Source: Aminobacter aminovorans
GTDB taxonomy: Bacteria; Pseudomonadota; Alphaproteobacteria; Rhizobiales; Rhizobiaceae
Direction of reading: 5' to 3'
NCBI RefSeq assembly: GCF_900445235.1
Contig: NZ_UFSM01000001.1
Span: forward strand, 3,549,501-3,613,500
DNA: 64,000 bases
The notes under the pieces: generated by a model
The model's input: the letters and a program-made list of their open reading frames with translations, nothing else
Databases searched by the model: none
Told to the model about the DNA's origin: nothing
Program-made: the position numbers and the translations under genes
Part shown: in pieces, positions 51,012 to 60,088 of the stretch
Layout of the letters: each line of letters starts with the position of its first letter
How positions within the stretch are numbered: position 1 is the stretch's first letter

Positions 51012-52085
51012 ATGCGAGCCGCAACGGCCATCACCACCTTGTTCGTCGCCTCGCTTGCGGCGCTTGCCGCCCATGCCGAACCGGTGAAGCTCGGGCTTGC
51101 AGCACCGTTGTCGGGCCCGTCGGCGATCCTTGGCGAACAGGTCAGTGCCGGCGCGCAGCTTGCTGCGACCCAAAATGAAGCCTCGCTGGTGGTAGCCGAT
51201 GACGGCTGCACCGCCGAAGGCGGCGCCAAGGCGGCCCAAAGCTTCGTCGACGCCAAAGTGTCGGTCGCCACAGGCTTTCTCTGCACCGAGGCGGTCGAGG
51301 CCGCGCTGCCCGTGCTCAAGGCCGCCAATATCCCTGTCATCACTGTCGGCGTGCGCACCGACAGCCTCACTGACCAGCACGACAAGACAGGTTGGCTGGT
51401 GTTTCGCCTGGGTCCGCGCGGCGACGGAGAGCGCAACGCGACAGCTTCGATGCTGACGCGTCTCTGGAACGACGAGCTGTTTGCCATCGTTGACGACGGC
51501 ACGATCTATGGCCGCGAGCTGGCCGAGAGCTTTCGCGCCAGCGCCGAACAGGCCGGCTTGAAGCCGGTGTTCTTCGACACTTACAGGCCACAGCTCGACA
51601 ACCAGGTCGCGCTGATCGGCCGGCTGCGCAAGGCCGGCGCCACGCATGTCTTCGTCGGCGGCGACGGTGAGGACATCGCGGTGATGGGCCGTGACGCCGC
51701 CACACTCGGCGTCGACATCACTTTCGCCGGCGGCGAGACGCTGCGTGTCGCCGACCGCACGGTGCCGCCCGCAACAGGCACGTTGATGATCGCACCGCCC
51801 GAATGGTCTGATGTCGCGAAGCCGGAAGTGCGTTCGGCGTTCGAAGCGGCCAAGACGATGACCGACGGCTACACTTTGCCCGGCTATGCCGCGGTAGAGG
51901 TTGCCGGTGCTGCGGCGCGGCTTGCCGCGTCAAGCGGCAAGCCTGTCGCGGACATGCTGACGGGTCAGGACTTCGACAGCGCCATCGGCAACATCCGCTT
52001 CGACGCCAAGGGCGACCTCGTGGAAAGCCCGTTTCGGCTGTTTCGTTTCGACGGAACCAATTACCTGCCTGCAGAGACCCAGTGA
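51012..52085 (+). CDS. Periplasmic branched-chain amino-acid-type binding protein
   Basis: A 357-residue ABC-type substrate-binding protein (Peripla_BP_6). A signal peptide (ITTLFVASLAALAAHA) precedes VKLGLAAPLSGPSAILGEQVSAGAQLA. It has VVADDGCTAEGGAKAAQSFV, then IPVITVGVRTDSLTDQHD and FAIVDDGTIYGRELAESFRA. No permease or ATPase genes are adjacent, so the partner transporter is elsewhere or it acts as a sensor. ATG 51012 follows TCGGAG. Its stop overlaps the next gene by one base. Confidence 0.88.
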   Translation: MRAATAITTLFVASLAALAAHAEPVKLGLAAPLSGPSAILGEQVSAGAQLAATQNEASLVVADDGCTAEGGAKAAQSFVDAKVSVATGFLCTEAVEAALPVLKAANIPVITVGVRTDSLTDQHDKTGWLVFRLGPRGDGERNATASMLTRLWNDELFAIVDDGTIYGRELAESFRASAEQAGLKPVFFDTYRPQLDNQVALIGRLRKAGATHVFVGGDGEDIAVMGRDAATLGVDITFAGGETLRVADRTVPPATGTLMIAPPEWSDVAKPEVRSAFEAAKTMTDGYTLPGYAAVEVAGAAARLAASSGKPVADMLTGQDFDSAIGNIRFDAKGDLVESPFRLFRFDGTNYLPAETQ

Positions 52086-53107
52086 TGCCGCCAGCCACGT
52101 TAAGAGCCGGACCTCTGAACCTGATCACCGACGTCGCCGGCCTGCGCGTCGGCAACGCCACCGATCAAAAGCTGAAGTCGGGCGTCACGGTAGTGGCCTG
52201 CGACACTCCCGCCACCGCAGCTTGCCAGGTGCTGGGCGGCGCGCCGGGAACGCGCGAGACCGACCTGCTCGAAGCGCATAACACCGTCGAAACGATCAAC
52301 GCTATTGCACTCTCGGGCGGCTCGGCCTTCGGCCTGGATGCTGCGTCGGGCGTCCAGGCGGCGCTGCGCGAACAAGGCGTCGGCTTTGCCATGCGCGACC
52401 AGGTGATCCCGATCGTGCCGGCGGCGATCCTGTTCGACATGCTGAATGGCGGCGACAAGGACTGGGGCCGCTATCCGCCCTATCGCGAGCTTGGCTACGA
52501 GGCGGTGCAGGCCGCGGCGCCCGAATTCGCGCTGGGCACTGCGGGCGCCGGCACCGGCGCTCTGACCGCCGGCCTCAAGGGCGGCCTGGGCTCGGCCTCT
52601 ACTGTCTTGCCCAATGGCGTGACAGTCGGCGCGCTTGTCGCGGTCAACGCGACGGGATCTGTGACCGTCGGGCGCACCAGGCATTTCTGGGCGGCACCGT
52701 TCGAGCTGGACGGCGAGTTCGGCGGGCTGGGTTTTCCTTCGCCGATGCCAGCGAACGCTTCGCGCGTGTTCAAGAAATACGAGGAAGACAACAGCGCGGT
52801 TGCCAATACCACCATTGCCGTCATCGCCACCGACGCGGTGCTGAGCAAGGCTGCCGCCAAGCGGATGGCAATCTCGGCGCATGACGGTTTCACCCGCGCC
52901 ATCTGGCCGGTTCACACGCCTTTCGACGGCGATCTGGTGTTCGCGCTCGCCACCGGTGCAAGTGGAATCGAGGTCGGGCAGGCCGAAGTCATCGACTTCT
53001 TCGCCGCCGCCGCCTCGACCATGGCGCGCGCGATTGCGCGGGGCGTATTTGCGGCGACTGCCATGTCAGGCGACATCATGCCGGTGTGGACGACGCGCAA
53101 AGGCTGA
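52085..53107 (+). CDS. P1-family (DmpA-type) aminopeptidase
   Basis: A 340-residue self-processing peptidase of the P1/DmpA family. LNLITDVAGLRVGNATD at the start, AIALSGGSAFGLDAASGVQAAL near 80, GTAGAGTGALTAGLKGGLGSAS near 160 and NTTIAVIATDAVLSKAAAKRMAISAHDGFTRAI near 245 are diagnostic. The cleavage and nucleophile site should lie at the Asn-Thr of NTTI. It removes N-terminal residues, including D- or beta-amino acids in some members. One-base overlap with the binding-protein gene suggests they share substrates. Confidence 0.92.
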   Translation: MPPATLRAGPLNLITDVAGLRVGNATDQKLKSGVTVVACDTPATAACQVLGGAPGTRETDLLEAHNTVETINAIALSGGSAFGLDAASGVQAALREQGVGFAMRDQVIPIVPAAILFDMLNGGDKDWGRYPPYRELGYEAVQAAAPEFALGTAGAGTGALTAGLKGGLGSASTVLPNGVTVGALVAVNATGSVTVGRTRHFWAAPFELDGEFGGLGFPSPMPANASRVFKKYEEDNSAVANTTIAVIATDAVLSKAAAKRMAISAHDGFTRAIWPVHTPFDGDLVFALATGASGIEVGQAEVIDFFAAAASTMARAIARGVFAATAMSGDIMPVWTTRKG

Positions 53108-53183
53108 GCCAAAATCCTTTGATGTCTGTATGTTAGCGCCTTCGATTGAAAAAATGATTCAACTGCAGAGAGGGGCCACCGCC

Positions 53184-53906
53184 ATGAAAGTGATGAAGCT
53201 TCTTTGTTTCGCAGCCCTGTCGCTGTGCACCGCCTCGCAGGTGGCACTGGCGGGCGACGCCGCCGAACTCAACGTGCTCGGCTTCAGCGCCGACGGCAAG
53301 GTGTTCGCCTTCGAAGAATACGGCATCCAGGACGGTTCGGGCTTCGCCTATGCCAACCGCTTCTACATCGACACCACGTCGGACGCGTTCCTGCCCGGCA
53401 CGCCGGTGCGCGTGCAGATGGAGGACGAAAGCATCGGCCTCGATGCGGCGCGCGCGGAAGCACGCAAGCGCGGCGACAAGGTCGTCAAGGAGGATGAACT
53501 CGCCGCCAATCGCGGCCGCCTCGCCGGCTTCAACGCGGTGACCGAGACAAGCGCCGATCCATTCAGCATGACGGTCAACCCACGCCCGGTGTTCCCACCC
53601 ATCGACCCGCAGCTCGCGTTCAAGCTCGAGGAGATTTCCTTCGGCGAGATCGAACGCTGCGCCGGCCTCGGTCCGGTCAAGGGTTTCAAGCTGGTCCGTG
53701 TCGGTGACGGCGGAAAGACCGACGTATTGCAGGAAGACAAGGATGTGCCGCAGAGTCGCGGTTGCCCGACCGGCTACCGCATCGGCGGCGTGCAGACCTT
53801 CTTCGGTGATGGCGGCACAGCTGCCTATGCCGTGCTGGTCACCGTCATCCGCCATGGCTTCGAGGGACCGGACCACCGCTGGATCGCCGTGACGGGGCGG
53901 CTTTGA
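53184..53906 (+). CDS. DUF2259-like exported protein
   Basis: A 240-residue protein with a signal peptide (LLCFAALSLCTASQVALAG). The start of the mature part, AELNVLGFSADGKVFAFEEYGIQDGSGFAYANRFYIDTTSD, and the end AYAVLVTVIRHGFEGPDHRWIAVTGRL are those of DUF2259 periplasmic proteins, function unknown. Two cysteines (ERCAGL, SRGCPTG) may form a disulfide. GAGAGGGGCC lies before the ATG. Its TGA overlaps the TTG start of the next gene. Confidence 0.8.
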   Translation: MKVMKLLCFAALSLCTASQVALAGDAAELNVLGFSADGKVFAFEEYGIQDGSGFAYANRFYIDTTSDAFLPGTPVRVQMEDESIGLDAARAEARKRGDKVVKEDELAANRGRLAGFNAVTETSADPFSMTVNPRPVFPPIDPQLAFKLEEISFGEIERCAGLGPVKGFKLVRVGDGGKTDVLQEDKDVPQSRGCPTGYRIGGVQTFFGDGGTAAYAVLVTVIRHGFEGPDHRWIAVTGRL

Positions 53907-54448
53907 GCGACACGATTGCCGTGGGCCCGGCTCGTTCCAAGGCCAAAGTACTTATGCGCCTACGCCGCAAGCTGGGCCAGGCGCTGCCGTCGCTGCAGCT
54001 AGCCGTTCTCGGCGCCGCGGTGTGGGGCTTTGCAATGGGCGCCAGCGCGTTCCTGACACTTCTGTTCGACCATTGGGAAACGCCGGTTCGCATCCGCGCG
54101 GTCGTGCTGCTATTCGCGCTCGCCGGCGCCATCGCCTTCCCCATCGGCTGGACGCTCGCACGCCTTTTGTCATGCCGTCGCAGCCGCGAGACCGCGTTCG
54201 CGGCTGCGTTCGTATCGCTCGGCGTGGTGACAGTCGGCCTGACCGCCTTGTTCTACGCGCTGCAGTACCGGGCCTATTATGCCGAGTGGCATGCTGCGCC
54301 CTTCACCATTACCTGGGCGTTCCAGTTCGTTTTCACCGGGCTTGTCGCGCTCTATCAATTCGCCGTTCTGGGCCTGCGCCTCTATTTTCCCGGCGGATTC
54401 GTCGCCCTTTTCGCCGCAGCTTCGTGGTTTGCCAGCCGTTCGCGTTGA
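53903..54448 (+). CDS. Four-helix membrane protein of unknown function
   Basis: A 181-residue inner-membrane protein with four hydrophobic segments (about 33-56, 66-92, 98-122, 133-165). The start is TTG in a TTGA overlap with the DUF2259 gene, so translation is coupled. The first 30 residues are basic (RSKAKVLMRLRRKLG). No family is recognised. Confidence 0.65.
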   Translation: MSDTIAVGPARSKAKVLMRLRRKLGQALPSLQLAVLGAAVWGFAMGASAFLTLLFDHWETPVRIRAVVLLFALAGAIAFPIGWTLARLLSCRRSRETAFAAAFVSLGVVTVGLTALFYALQYRAYYAEWHAAPFTITWAFQFVFTGLVALYQFAVLGLRLYFPGGFVALFAAASWFASRSR

Positions 54449-54508
54449 GCATTGCTGCTACCTCTGTTAGGGGAGCCGCAACGAAACCACAGCTGGACGA
54501 GCCCCGCC

Positions 54509-55810
54509 ATGATCCCTCGCTATTCCCGGCCCGAGATGGTCGCCATCTGGTCTCCCGAAACCCGGTTCCGGATCTGGTTCGAGATCGAGGCCCATGCCTG
54601 TGACGCGCTGGCCGAAATCGGTGTCATCCCCAAGGAAGCCGCGAAGACGATCTGGGAAAAGGGCGGTGCCGCCACCTTCGACGTCGAGCGCATCGACGAG
54701 ATCGAACGCGTCACCAAGCATGACGTCATCGCCTTCCTGACCCATCTCGCCGAATTCGTCGGCCCGGATTCGCGTTTCATCCACCAGGGCATGACCTCGT
54801 CCGACGTGCTCGACACCTGCCTTTCGGTGCAGCTGGTGCGCGCCACCGACATTCTGCTCGGCGACCTCGACGCGCTTCTGGCCGCTCTCAAGCGCCGCGC
54901 CTTCGAGCACAAGGATACCGTCACTATCGGCCGCAGCCATGGCATCCACGCCGAGCCGACGACCTTCGGCGTCAAGCTGGCGCTGGCCTTCGCCGAGTTC
55001 ACCCGCTGCCGCGAGCGTCTGGTGCATGCCCGCGAGGACATCGCCACCTGTGCCATCTCGGGCGCCGTCGGTACCTTCGCCAACATCGACCCGCGCGTCG
55101 AGGAGCATGTCGCCGCCAAGCTCGGCCTGAAGCCGGAGCCCGTGTCGACGCAGGTCATCCCGCGCGACCGCCACGCCATGTTCTTTGCGACGCTTGGCGT
55201 CATTGCCTCGTCGATCGAGCGCCTGGCCACCGAAATCCGCCATCTGCAGCGCACCGAGGTGCTGGAAGCGGAAGAGTACTTCTCGCCGGGCCAGAAGGGC
55301 TCGTCGGCAATGCCGCACAAGCGCAACCCCGTGCTGACCGAAAACCTGACCGGCCTCGCCCGCATGGTCCGTTCCTATGCCGCACCGGCGATGGAGAACG
55401 TGGCACTGTGGCATGAGCGCGACATCTCGCACTCGTCGGTCGAACGCATGATCGGCCCGGATGCCACGGTCACCCTCGACTTCGCGCTGGCCCGCCTGAC
55501 CAATGTCATCGACAAGCTCCTCGTCTATCCCGACAACATGCTGAAGAACATGAACAAGTTCCGCGGCCTGGTGCATTCGCAGCGGGTGCTGCTGGCCCTC
55601 ACCCAGGCCGGCGTTTCGCGCGAGGACGCCTACCGTCTTGTTCAGCGCAACGCCATGAAGGTTTGGGAAGAAGGCAAGGATTTCCTTGAGGAACTTCTTG
55701 CCGACAAGGACGTGACCGCTGCCTTGCCGGAAGCGGAAATTCGTGAAAAATTCGACCTCGGCTATCACACCAAGCACGTCGACACGATCTTCCGCCGCGT
55801 TTTTGGATAA
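54509..55810 (+). CDS. purB: Adenylosuccinate lyase
   Basis: A 433-residue member of the fumarase/aspartase superfamily. It cleaves SAICAR to AICAR and adenylosuccinate to AMP, releasing fumarate. The start IPRYSRPEMVAIWSPETRF, the HQGMTSSDVLDTCL block near 93, RSHGIHAEPTTFGVK near 140 (catalytic His) and the signature GSSAMPHKRNP near 265 are intact. ATG 54509 chosen for the conserved start (MIPRYS). A phosphoesterase gene follows eight bases later. Confidence 0.97.
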   Translation: MIPRYSRPEMVAIWSPETRFRIWFEIEAHACDALAEIGVIPKEAAKTIWEKGGAATFDVERIDEIERVTKHDVIAFLTHLAEFVGPDSRFIHQGMTSSDVLDTCLSVQLVRATDILLGDLDALLAALKRRAFEHKDTVTIGRSHGIHAEPTTFGVKLALAFAEFTRCRERLVHAREDIATCAISGAVGTFANIDPRVEEHVAAKLGLKPEPVSTQVIPRDRHAMFFATLGVIASSIERLATEIRHLQRTEVLEAEEYFSPGQKGSSAMPHKRNPVLTENLTGLARMVRSYAAPAMENVALWHERDISHSSVERMIGPDATVTLDFALARLTNVIDKLLVYPDNMLKNMNKFRGLVHSQRVLLALTQAGVSREDAYRLVQRNAMKVWEEGKDFLEELLADKDVTAALPEAEIREKFDLGYHTKHVDTIFRRVFG

Positions 55811-55818
55811 GGATCTGC

Positions 55819-56544
55819 ATGCGCCTGGCTGTCGTCTCAGACATCCACGGAAACATTCGCGCGCTGGAAGCCGTCCATGCGCGCATCAAGGACAGTTCCC
55901 CCGACCTGACAGTCAATCTGGGGGACTGTCTCTCCGGCCCGCTGTGGCCGGAAGAGACCGCCCAATACCTGATGGCCGAGAACTGGCCGACGGTGCGCGG
56001 CAACCACGACCGGGCCCTGACCGAAACGTCGGTGCCCGATCCGGAAAAGGTCGACGGCTTCACGCACCAATGCCTGTCGGCAGCATCACGTCAGTGGATT
56101 TCGGCCCTTCCGGCCAGCTTGAGCCTGCCGCCAGAAATCCTGCTTTGCCATGGCAGCCCTGAAGACGACGAGGTTTTCCTGCTCGAGGAGGACGGCGGCG
56201 ACCACTTCTATCCGTCGGACGAAGCGCAGATTGCCCGGAAGCTGGGCAAGATCGATGCCCGCCTGATCCTGTGTGGCCATACGCATACGCCGCGTATCGC
56301 CCTGATTTCCGGCTGGGCAGTTCTCAATCCGGGCAGCGTCGGCGTGCAGGCCTTCCCAGGGCTGACGGTGACAGGTAGCCCGCATGCGCGCTTTGCCATC
56401 GCCACCCTGGAGAAGGGCGAGTGGACCTTTGTCCATCATGCCATAGCCTACGACTGGAGTGAGGCTGCGCAGCGCGCCGAGGCTACGGGCTTCGCCAGTT
56501 GGAGCCATGGCTTGTTGACCGGCTACGCGGGCAAGCGGAGCTGA
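55819..56544 (+). CDS. Calcineurin-like metallophosphoesterase (YfcE/MJ0936 type)
   Basis: A 241-residue phosphoesterase. Metal-binding blocks are complete: SDIHGN at residue 7, LGDCLSGP, RGNHDRAL near 60, CHGSPEDDE and CGHTHTPRI near 150, then LNPGSVG. Such small proteins hydrolyse phosphodiesters with two metal ions; the substrate is open. It lies eight bases after purB, so it is probably co-transcribed. Length is typical. Confidence 0.9.
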   Translation: MRLAVVSDIHGNIRALEAVHARIKDSSPDLTVNLGDCLSGPLWPEETAQYLMAENWPTVRGNHDRALTETSVPDPEKVDGFTHQCLSAASRQWISALPASLSLPPEILLCHGSPEDDEVFLLEEDGGDHFYPSDEAQIARKLGKIDARLILCGHTHTPRIALISGWAVLNPGSVGVQAFPGLTVTGSPHARFAIATLEKGEWTFVHHAIAYDWSEAAQRAEATGFASWSHGLLTGYAGKRS

Positions 56545-56577
56545 GAGGGCGCAGGCCCGAAACGCGCCTTGCCCCTA

Positions 56578-56868
56578 TTATGCTGCGAATGCATCCATCA
56601 GGATGAAGGTAGGGTCCCGGCGCTGGTGCTTGTTGATCAGCGGTACCAGCCGCCGGAAATGCTCGGACGCGCAGTGGATGTCGAGAGCCGCCCGATCTGG
56701 CCATTGTTCGACGAAGACGAAATGTCCTGGATCCTTCTGATCGACGAACAGATCGTAGGACAGGCAGAGCGGCTCCTGCCGCGTCTTCTCCACCAGCTCG
56801 GCATAGAGCGGCCGCACCATCTCGATGAACTCAGGCTTGATAAAATCCTGAGCTATGACTTTCAGCAT
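56578..56868 (-). CDS. Antibiotic biosynthesis monooxygenase-domain protein (YgiN-like)
   Basis: A 96-residue single ABM-domain protein: LKVIAQDFIKPEFIEMVRPLYAELVEKTRQEPLCLSYDLFVD, then FVFVEQWPDRAALDIHCASEHFRRL. It matches the YgiN quinol-monooxygenase type, small dimeric enzymes that oxidise quinols without cofactors. The E-Q-W and H-C-x-S-x-H-F elements are typical. Convergent with the phosphoesterase gene. Confidence 0.88.
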   Translation of the reverse strand: MLKVIAQDFIKPEFIEMVRPLYAELVEKTRQEPLCLSYDLFVDQKDPGHFVFVEQWPDRAALDIHCASEHFRRLVPLINKHQRRDPTFILMDAFAA

Positions 56869-56892
56869 GTTTGTCCCGGTCCTGCATTCTCA

Positions 56893-56926
56893 ATGGCCGA
56901 ACCGCCGGCTCGGCAGGTTCGGCCAT
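56893..56926 (-). terminator. Hairpin after the VOC gene, probable terminator
   Basis: ATGGCCGAACC (56893-56903) pairs perfectly with GGTTCGGCCAT (56916-56926), an 11-bp stem 41 bases past the minus-strand VOC stop at 56968. No T-run follows on the minus strand. Confidence 0.6.
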
Positions 56927-56967
56927 CGGCTTAGCACAGGCCTTGGCCAGTTGCTGTCAGGAGGAAC

Positions 56968-57870
56968 TCAGCCCGGTTGGCCGGGAACCGCACGGATGAC
57001 GGTGCCCCAAGGATCTTCGTAGGTCGAGGCAGTCTTGGCTTCAGCCGAGCGCATCTCGACCCAGGCAAGGCCGGTCAGCGAGGCGTCGCGCTTGCCCGCA
57101 CCCGGGCTCTGCCAGGAATTGGCGCCGATGTGGTGGTGATAACCGCCCGAGGACAGGAAGACAGCGCTGTTGCCGTATTCCGCAACCTTGTCGAAGCCGA
57201 ACTGGCTGTGCCACCACCGGGCGGCCGCAGCGGGATCGCCGACGCGCAGGTGGACATGGCCGACGATGCTGTTTTCGGGCGCGCCCTGCCAGCCGGCGTC
57301 GCCCTCGGGCACTTCCGATACGATCGAGCCGATGTCGAGCTGCCTGGTCGCCATCTCGACCTGCGCGCCATTCCACTTCCAGCCATCATGCGCACGGTCG
57401 GAGTAGATCTCGATGCCGTTGCCTTCCGGGTCAGTGAGATAGAGCGCCTCGCTGACCAGATGGTCGGAGGCGCCGTCGACCGGAATGTGCCTGTCGATGG
57501 CATGCTTGATCCAGCGGCCGAGATCGGTGCGGCTGGGCAGCAGGAATGCGGTGTGGAAAAGGCCGGCGCTGCGGGGATCGTCGGGTTTGGCTGCCTTGTC
57601 GGCCTCGATGTCGAGCAAGGCGCGACTGCCGGCGCCGAGCGTGATCGTCTCGCCGTCGCGCTTGAGCTCCTGCAGGCCGACGACGTCACGGTAGAAACCG
57701 GCCAGCGTATTCGCATCGCGAGCCTTGAGGCCGACGCGGGAAACGCTGATCGGGGTCGTCGCGGCAAAGGGAATGTTGCTCATCCTGGGCTCCGTGTGGC
57801 CGGCCCGCACTCCGGCACCCAATGCGAGGAGTGCCGCGCTGCCAACCAGTTTGCGTCGTGTCAGTTCCAA
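56968..57870 (-). CDS. VOC-family dioxygenase-like protein with a Tat-type leader
   Basis: A 300-residue protein with two VOC (glyoxalase/bleomycin) modules, about 45-165 and 190-300. It resembles CatE-type catechol 2,3-dioxygenases: ISVSRVGLKARDANTLAGFYRDVVGL, LFHTAFLLPSR (His ligand), LTDPEGNGIEIYSD, VGHVHLRVGD (His) and GGYHHHIGAN. From the TTG at 57870 (GGAGAG upstream) the protein begins ELTRRKLVGSAALLALGAGVRAG, a twin-arginine-like signal. ATG 57783 (GGAG upstream) would give a cytoplasmic form without it. The choice of start is unsettled. Confidence 0.8.
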   Translation of the reverse strand: MELTRRKLVGSAALLALGAGVRAGHTEPRMSNIPFAATTPISVSRVGLKARDANTLAGFYRDVVGLQELKRDGETITLGAGSRALLDIEADKAAKPDDPRSAGLFHTAFLLPSRTDLGRWIKHAIDRHIPVDGASDHLVSEALYLTDPEGNGIEIYSDRAHDGWKWNGAQVEMATRQLDIGSIVSEVPEGDAGWQGAPENSIVGHVHLRVGDPAAAARWWHSQFGFDKVAEYGNSAVFLSSGGYHHHIGANSWQSPGAGKRDASLTGLAWVEMRSAEAKTASTYEDPWGTVIRAVPGQPG

Positions 57871-58110
57871 AATCCACTCTCCGCCAACACGGCTGTTTTT
57901 CTCCAGCCATAGATCGGCTGAGCGCATCGTTCACACAAGTCAGCAAAGACCGAACACGTCGTTCAACGATTCGATATCAATTGGAAGATTGCACGACCGA
58001 GACTTAGATCGTCGGCAAAAGTTCCGTTGTGCCAGTCGGCAATCACCGGAGACAATCCTATCTCCGGCCGGCTACCTGTCCGGCTCATAAATGCGATCCT
58101 GGTGCACGTC

Positions 58111-58587
58111 ATGAACGACAATGAACATACAACAACGCTCAGGCCGGCACGGAGCGGGGACGGACGAGCGGTGTTTGACGTGACGCGACATTCCGTGCGT
58201 GAGCTGGCGAAGGAGCACTACTCCGCCGAACAGATTGCCGGATGGATGGGCGATCGGACGCCGGACACTTACGAAGCCCTTATAGCCAAAGGGCTGATGG
58301 TCGTTGCCGAGCAAGGCGACAGGATCGTCGGCTTCGTCGATTCCGAGCCAGGCGAGGTGACGCGGCTATTCCTCCTTGCCGATGTGGCAGGTTCAGGCCT
58401 CGGCAAAATGCTGCTCGAAATCGGCATCCGGAATGCTCGACAGGACCACGAAGGGCCGATCCGGGTAGAATCGACAGTCAATGCCGAGGGCTTCTATCGC
58501 CGCCACGGCTTCCGCGCGGTCGAGCGCGGCTATTTCTCCCACGGCGTCGGTGGTGACCCGATCGAGATCGTGCACATGGAGCTCTGA
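58111..58587 (+). CDS. GNAT-family N-acetyltransferase
   Basis: A 158-residue acetyltransferase: TLRPARSGDGRAVFDVTRHSVRELAKEHYSAEQIAGWMG, then VVAEQGDRIVGFVDSEPGEVTRLFLLADVAGSGLGKMLLEIGI (acetyl-CoA loop near 95-105) and NAEGFYRRHGFRAVERG. The order of blocks is canonical. A hairpin (CCGGAGA/TCTCCGG, 58046-58067) lies in its leader. Acceptor unknown. The RBBP9-type gene follows 46 bases later. Confidence 0.9.
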   Translation: MNDNEHTTTLRPARSGDGRAVFDVTRHSVRELAKEHYSAEQIAGWMGDRTPDTYEALIAKGLMVVAEQGDRIVGFVDSEPGEVTRLFLLADVAGSGLGKMLLEIGIRNARQDHEGPIRVESTVNAEGFYRRHGFRAVERGYFSHGVGGDPIEIVHMEL

Positions 58588-58633
58588 GCTGCACCGCCTT
58601 GCACCAGCAAGATCGGATCGCTACATCCGCGAC

Positions 58634-59188
58634 ATGAAGGTAAAAGACGCCGATATCATCATCGTGCCCGGATACACCAATTCGGGGGCCGCCCACTGGC
58701 AGAGCCGCTGGGAAGAGAAGCTGTCGACCGCGCGCCGTGTCGAGCAGGACGAGTGGTCGAAGCCCGTCCGCGAGGACTGGACGGACAAGGTCATCAAGGC
58801 GGTGAACGCGGCCGAGCGGCCAGTGGTGCTTGTTGCCCACTCGCTCGGCATTCCGACGGTCATCCACGCCATTCCAGGCTTCAAGAAGTTCGTGGCCGGC
58901 GGCTTCTTCGTGGCGCCGCCCGATGTGTCCAACCCGGCCCTCAAGCCGAAGCACCTGATGACCTTCGGCCCCTACCCGCGCAATCCGCTGCCGTTTCCGT
59001 CCGTGGTGGTCGCCAGCCGCAACGACCCCTATTGCTCACTCGACGTCGCCGAGGATATCGCGGCGGCCTGGGGCTCGCTGTTCATCGACGCCGGTGATTC
59101 CGGCCACATCAACGCCGATTCAGGCCACGGGCCATGGCCTGAGGGATCGATGGTGTTCGCGCAGTTCCTGTCGCGGCTGGAAGGTTAG
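58634..59188 (+). CDS. RBBP9/YdeN-family alpha/beta hydrolase
   Basis: A 184-residue small serine hydrolase. IIIVPGYTNSGAAHWQSRWEEKL at the start, VLVAHSLGIPTVIHA with the nucleophile Ser near 70, VVVASRNDPYCSLDVAEDIA (acid) and the ending DSGHINADSGHGPWPEG (His) are diagnostic for RBBP9/YdeN. Its stop overlaps the convergent aldolase gene by four bases. Substrate unknown. Confidence 0.9.
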   Translation: MKVKDADIIIVPGYTNSGAAHWQSRWEEKLSTARRVEQDEWSKPVREDWTDKVIKAVNAAERPVVLVAHSLGIPTVIHAIPGFKKFVAGGFFVAPPDVSNPALKPKHLMTFGPYPRNPLPFPSVVVASRNDPYCSLDVAEDIAAAWGSLFIDAGDSGHINADSGHGPWPEGSMVFAQFLSRLEG

Positions 59189-59955
59189 CCGAGCGACTTC
59201 TTGAGATCCGCCAGAAGGCCCGCTGCACCGGCAGCGATCAGCTGGTGCTCGGAGCCTGTCGCCAGCAGCTGGTAGCCCATGTCGACGAAACGCCCCGCGA
59301 TCTTTGGATCAGTGACGTAGATGCCGGCATGCTTGCCGGCAGCACGGGTCCTCCTGCCGACATCGGCGACCGTTTCCATCATCGCCTCGAGCGTCGAATT
59401 GATCGTCTCGCCCTTGGTCCAGGCTATGGAGAAATCGCCAGGCCCAAGGAAAATGCCGTCGATGCCAGGCGTATCCAGGATGCCGTCGAGCACGGCAACC
59501 GCCGCGTGCGTCTCGACCATGGCGAAGGAGACGGTACGGGCGTTGCTCTCCTTCAGCCATTTGACCGAATCCTTGCTGCCGTGACGGGGTGCCGCGAAGG
59601 TCGGACCCCAGGAGCGCTCGCCCAGCGGCGGATACTTCATCGCGGCGGCAAAGCGCCTGGCATCCTCGACCGAATTGACCATCGGCGCGATGACTGCCTC
59701 GGCGCCGAAGTCGAGTGCGCGGCTCGCCATGTCGAAGCGGCCAACCGGGACGCGGACGAGCGAATGCTTGCCGGCCCGCAGCACGGGCGCGATCGAGCGC
59801 AGCACGCTGTCTTCATTGTGGCCGCCATGCTGCATGTCGAGGGTAACGGCATCGAAACCCTGCCCGGCAAGGATTTCGACAGTCAATGCGTCCGGCACGC
59901 CAGACCAGGCGGTGATGATGGTCTCGTTGGCGTGCAGTCTCTCGGCAAGCGACAT
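59185..59955 (-). CDS. HpcH/HpaI-type aldolase
   Basis: A 256-residue class II pyruvate aldolase of the HpcH/HpaI family. Seen: TAWSGVPDALTVEILAGQGFDAVTLDMQHGGHNED (metal/His region), LVRVPVGRFDMASRALDFGAEAVIAPMVNS, ERSWGPTFA, MVETHAAVAVLDGIL (Glu ligand) and IFLGPGDFSIAW (Asp ligand). It would cleave or form 4-hydroxy-2-oxo acids with pyruvate. ATG 59955 follows TGAGGAGAGAAG; ATG 59985 is not needed. Pathway unknown. Confidence 0.92.
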   Translation of the reverse strand: MSLAERLHANETIITAWSGVPDALTVEILAGQGFDAVTLDMQHGGHNEDSVLRSIAPVLRAGKHSLVRVPVGRFDMASRALDFGAEAVIAPMVNSVEDARRFAAAMKYPPLGERSWGPTFAAPRHGSKDSVKWLKESNARTVSFAMVETHAAVAVLDGILDTPGIDGIFLGPGDFSIAWTKGETINSTLEAMMETVADVGRRTRAAGKHAGIYVTDPKIAGRFVDMGYQLLATGSEHQLIAAGAAGLLADLKKSLG

Positions 59956-60012
59956 TCTTCTCTCCTCAGGTCGTAGCCATTTCAACCGGAAGCTGGCGTC
60001 GGCGCAAACAAA

Positions 60013-60035
60013 AACCGCCCGGAATGCGGGCGGTT
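60013..60035 (-). terminator. Rho-independent terminator of the ATPase inhibitor gene
   Basis: AACCGCCCG (60013-60021) pairs with CGGGCGGTT (60027-60035) around a five-base loop. On the minus strand the stem is followed by TTTGTTTG. It lies 54 bases past the stop at 60089. Confidence 0.85.
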
Positions 60036-60088
60036 CGTTGGTCCAGGCAGCCGAAACCAGCCGCCCGGTATCCAGAAATGGGGCTGGA

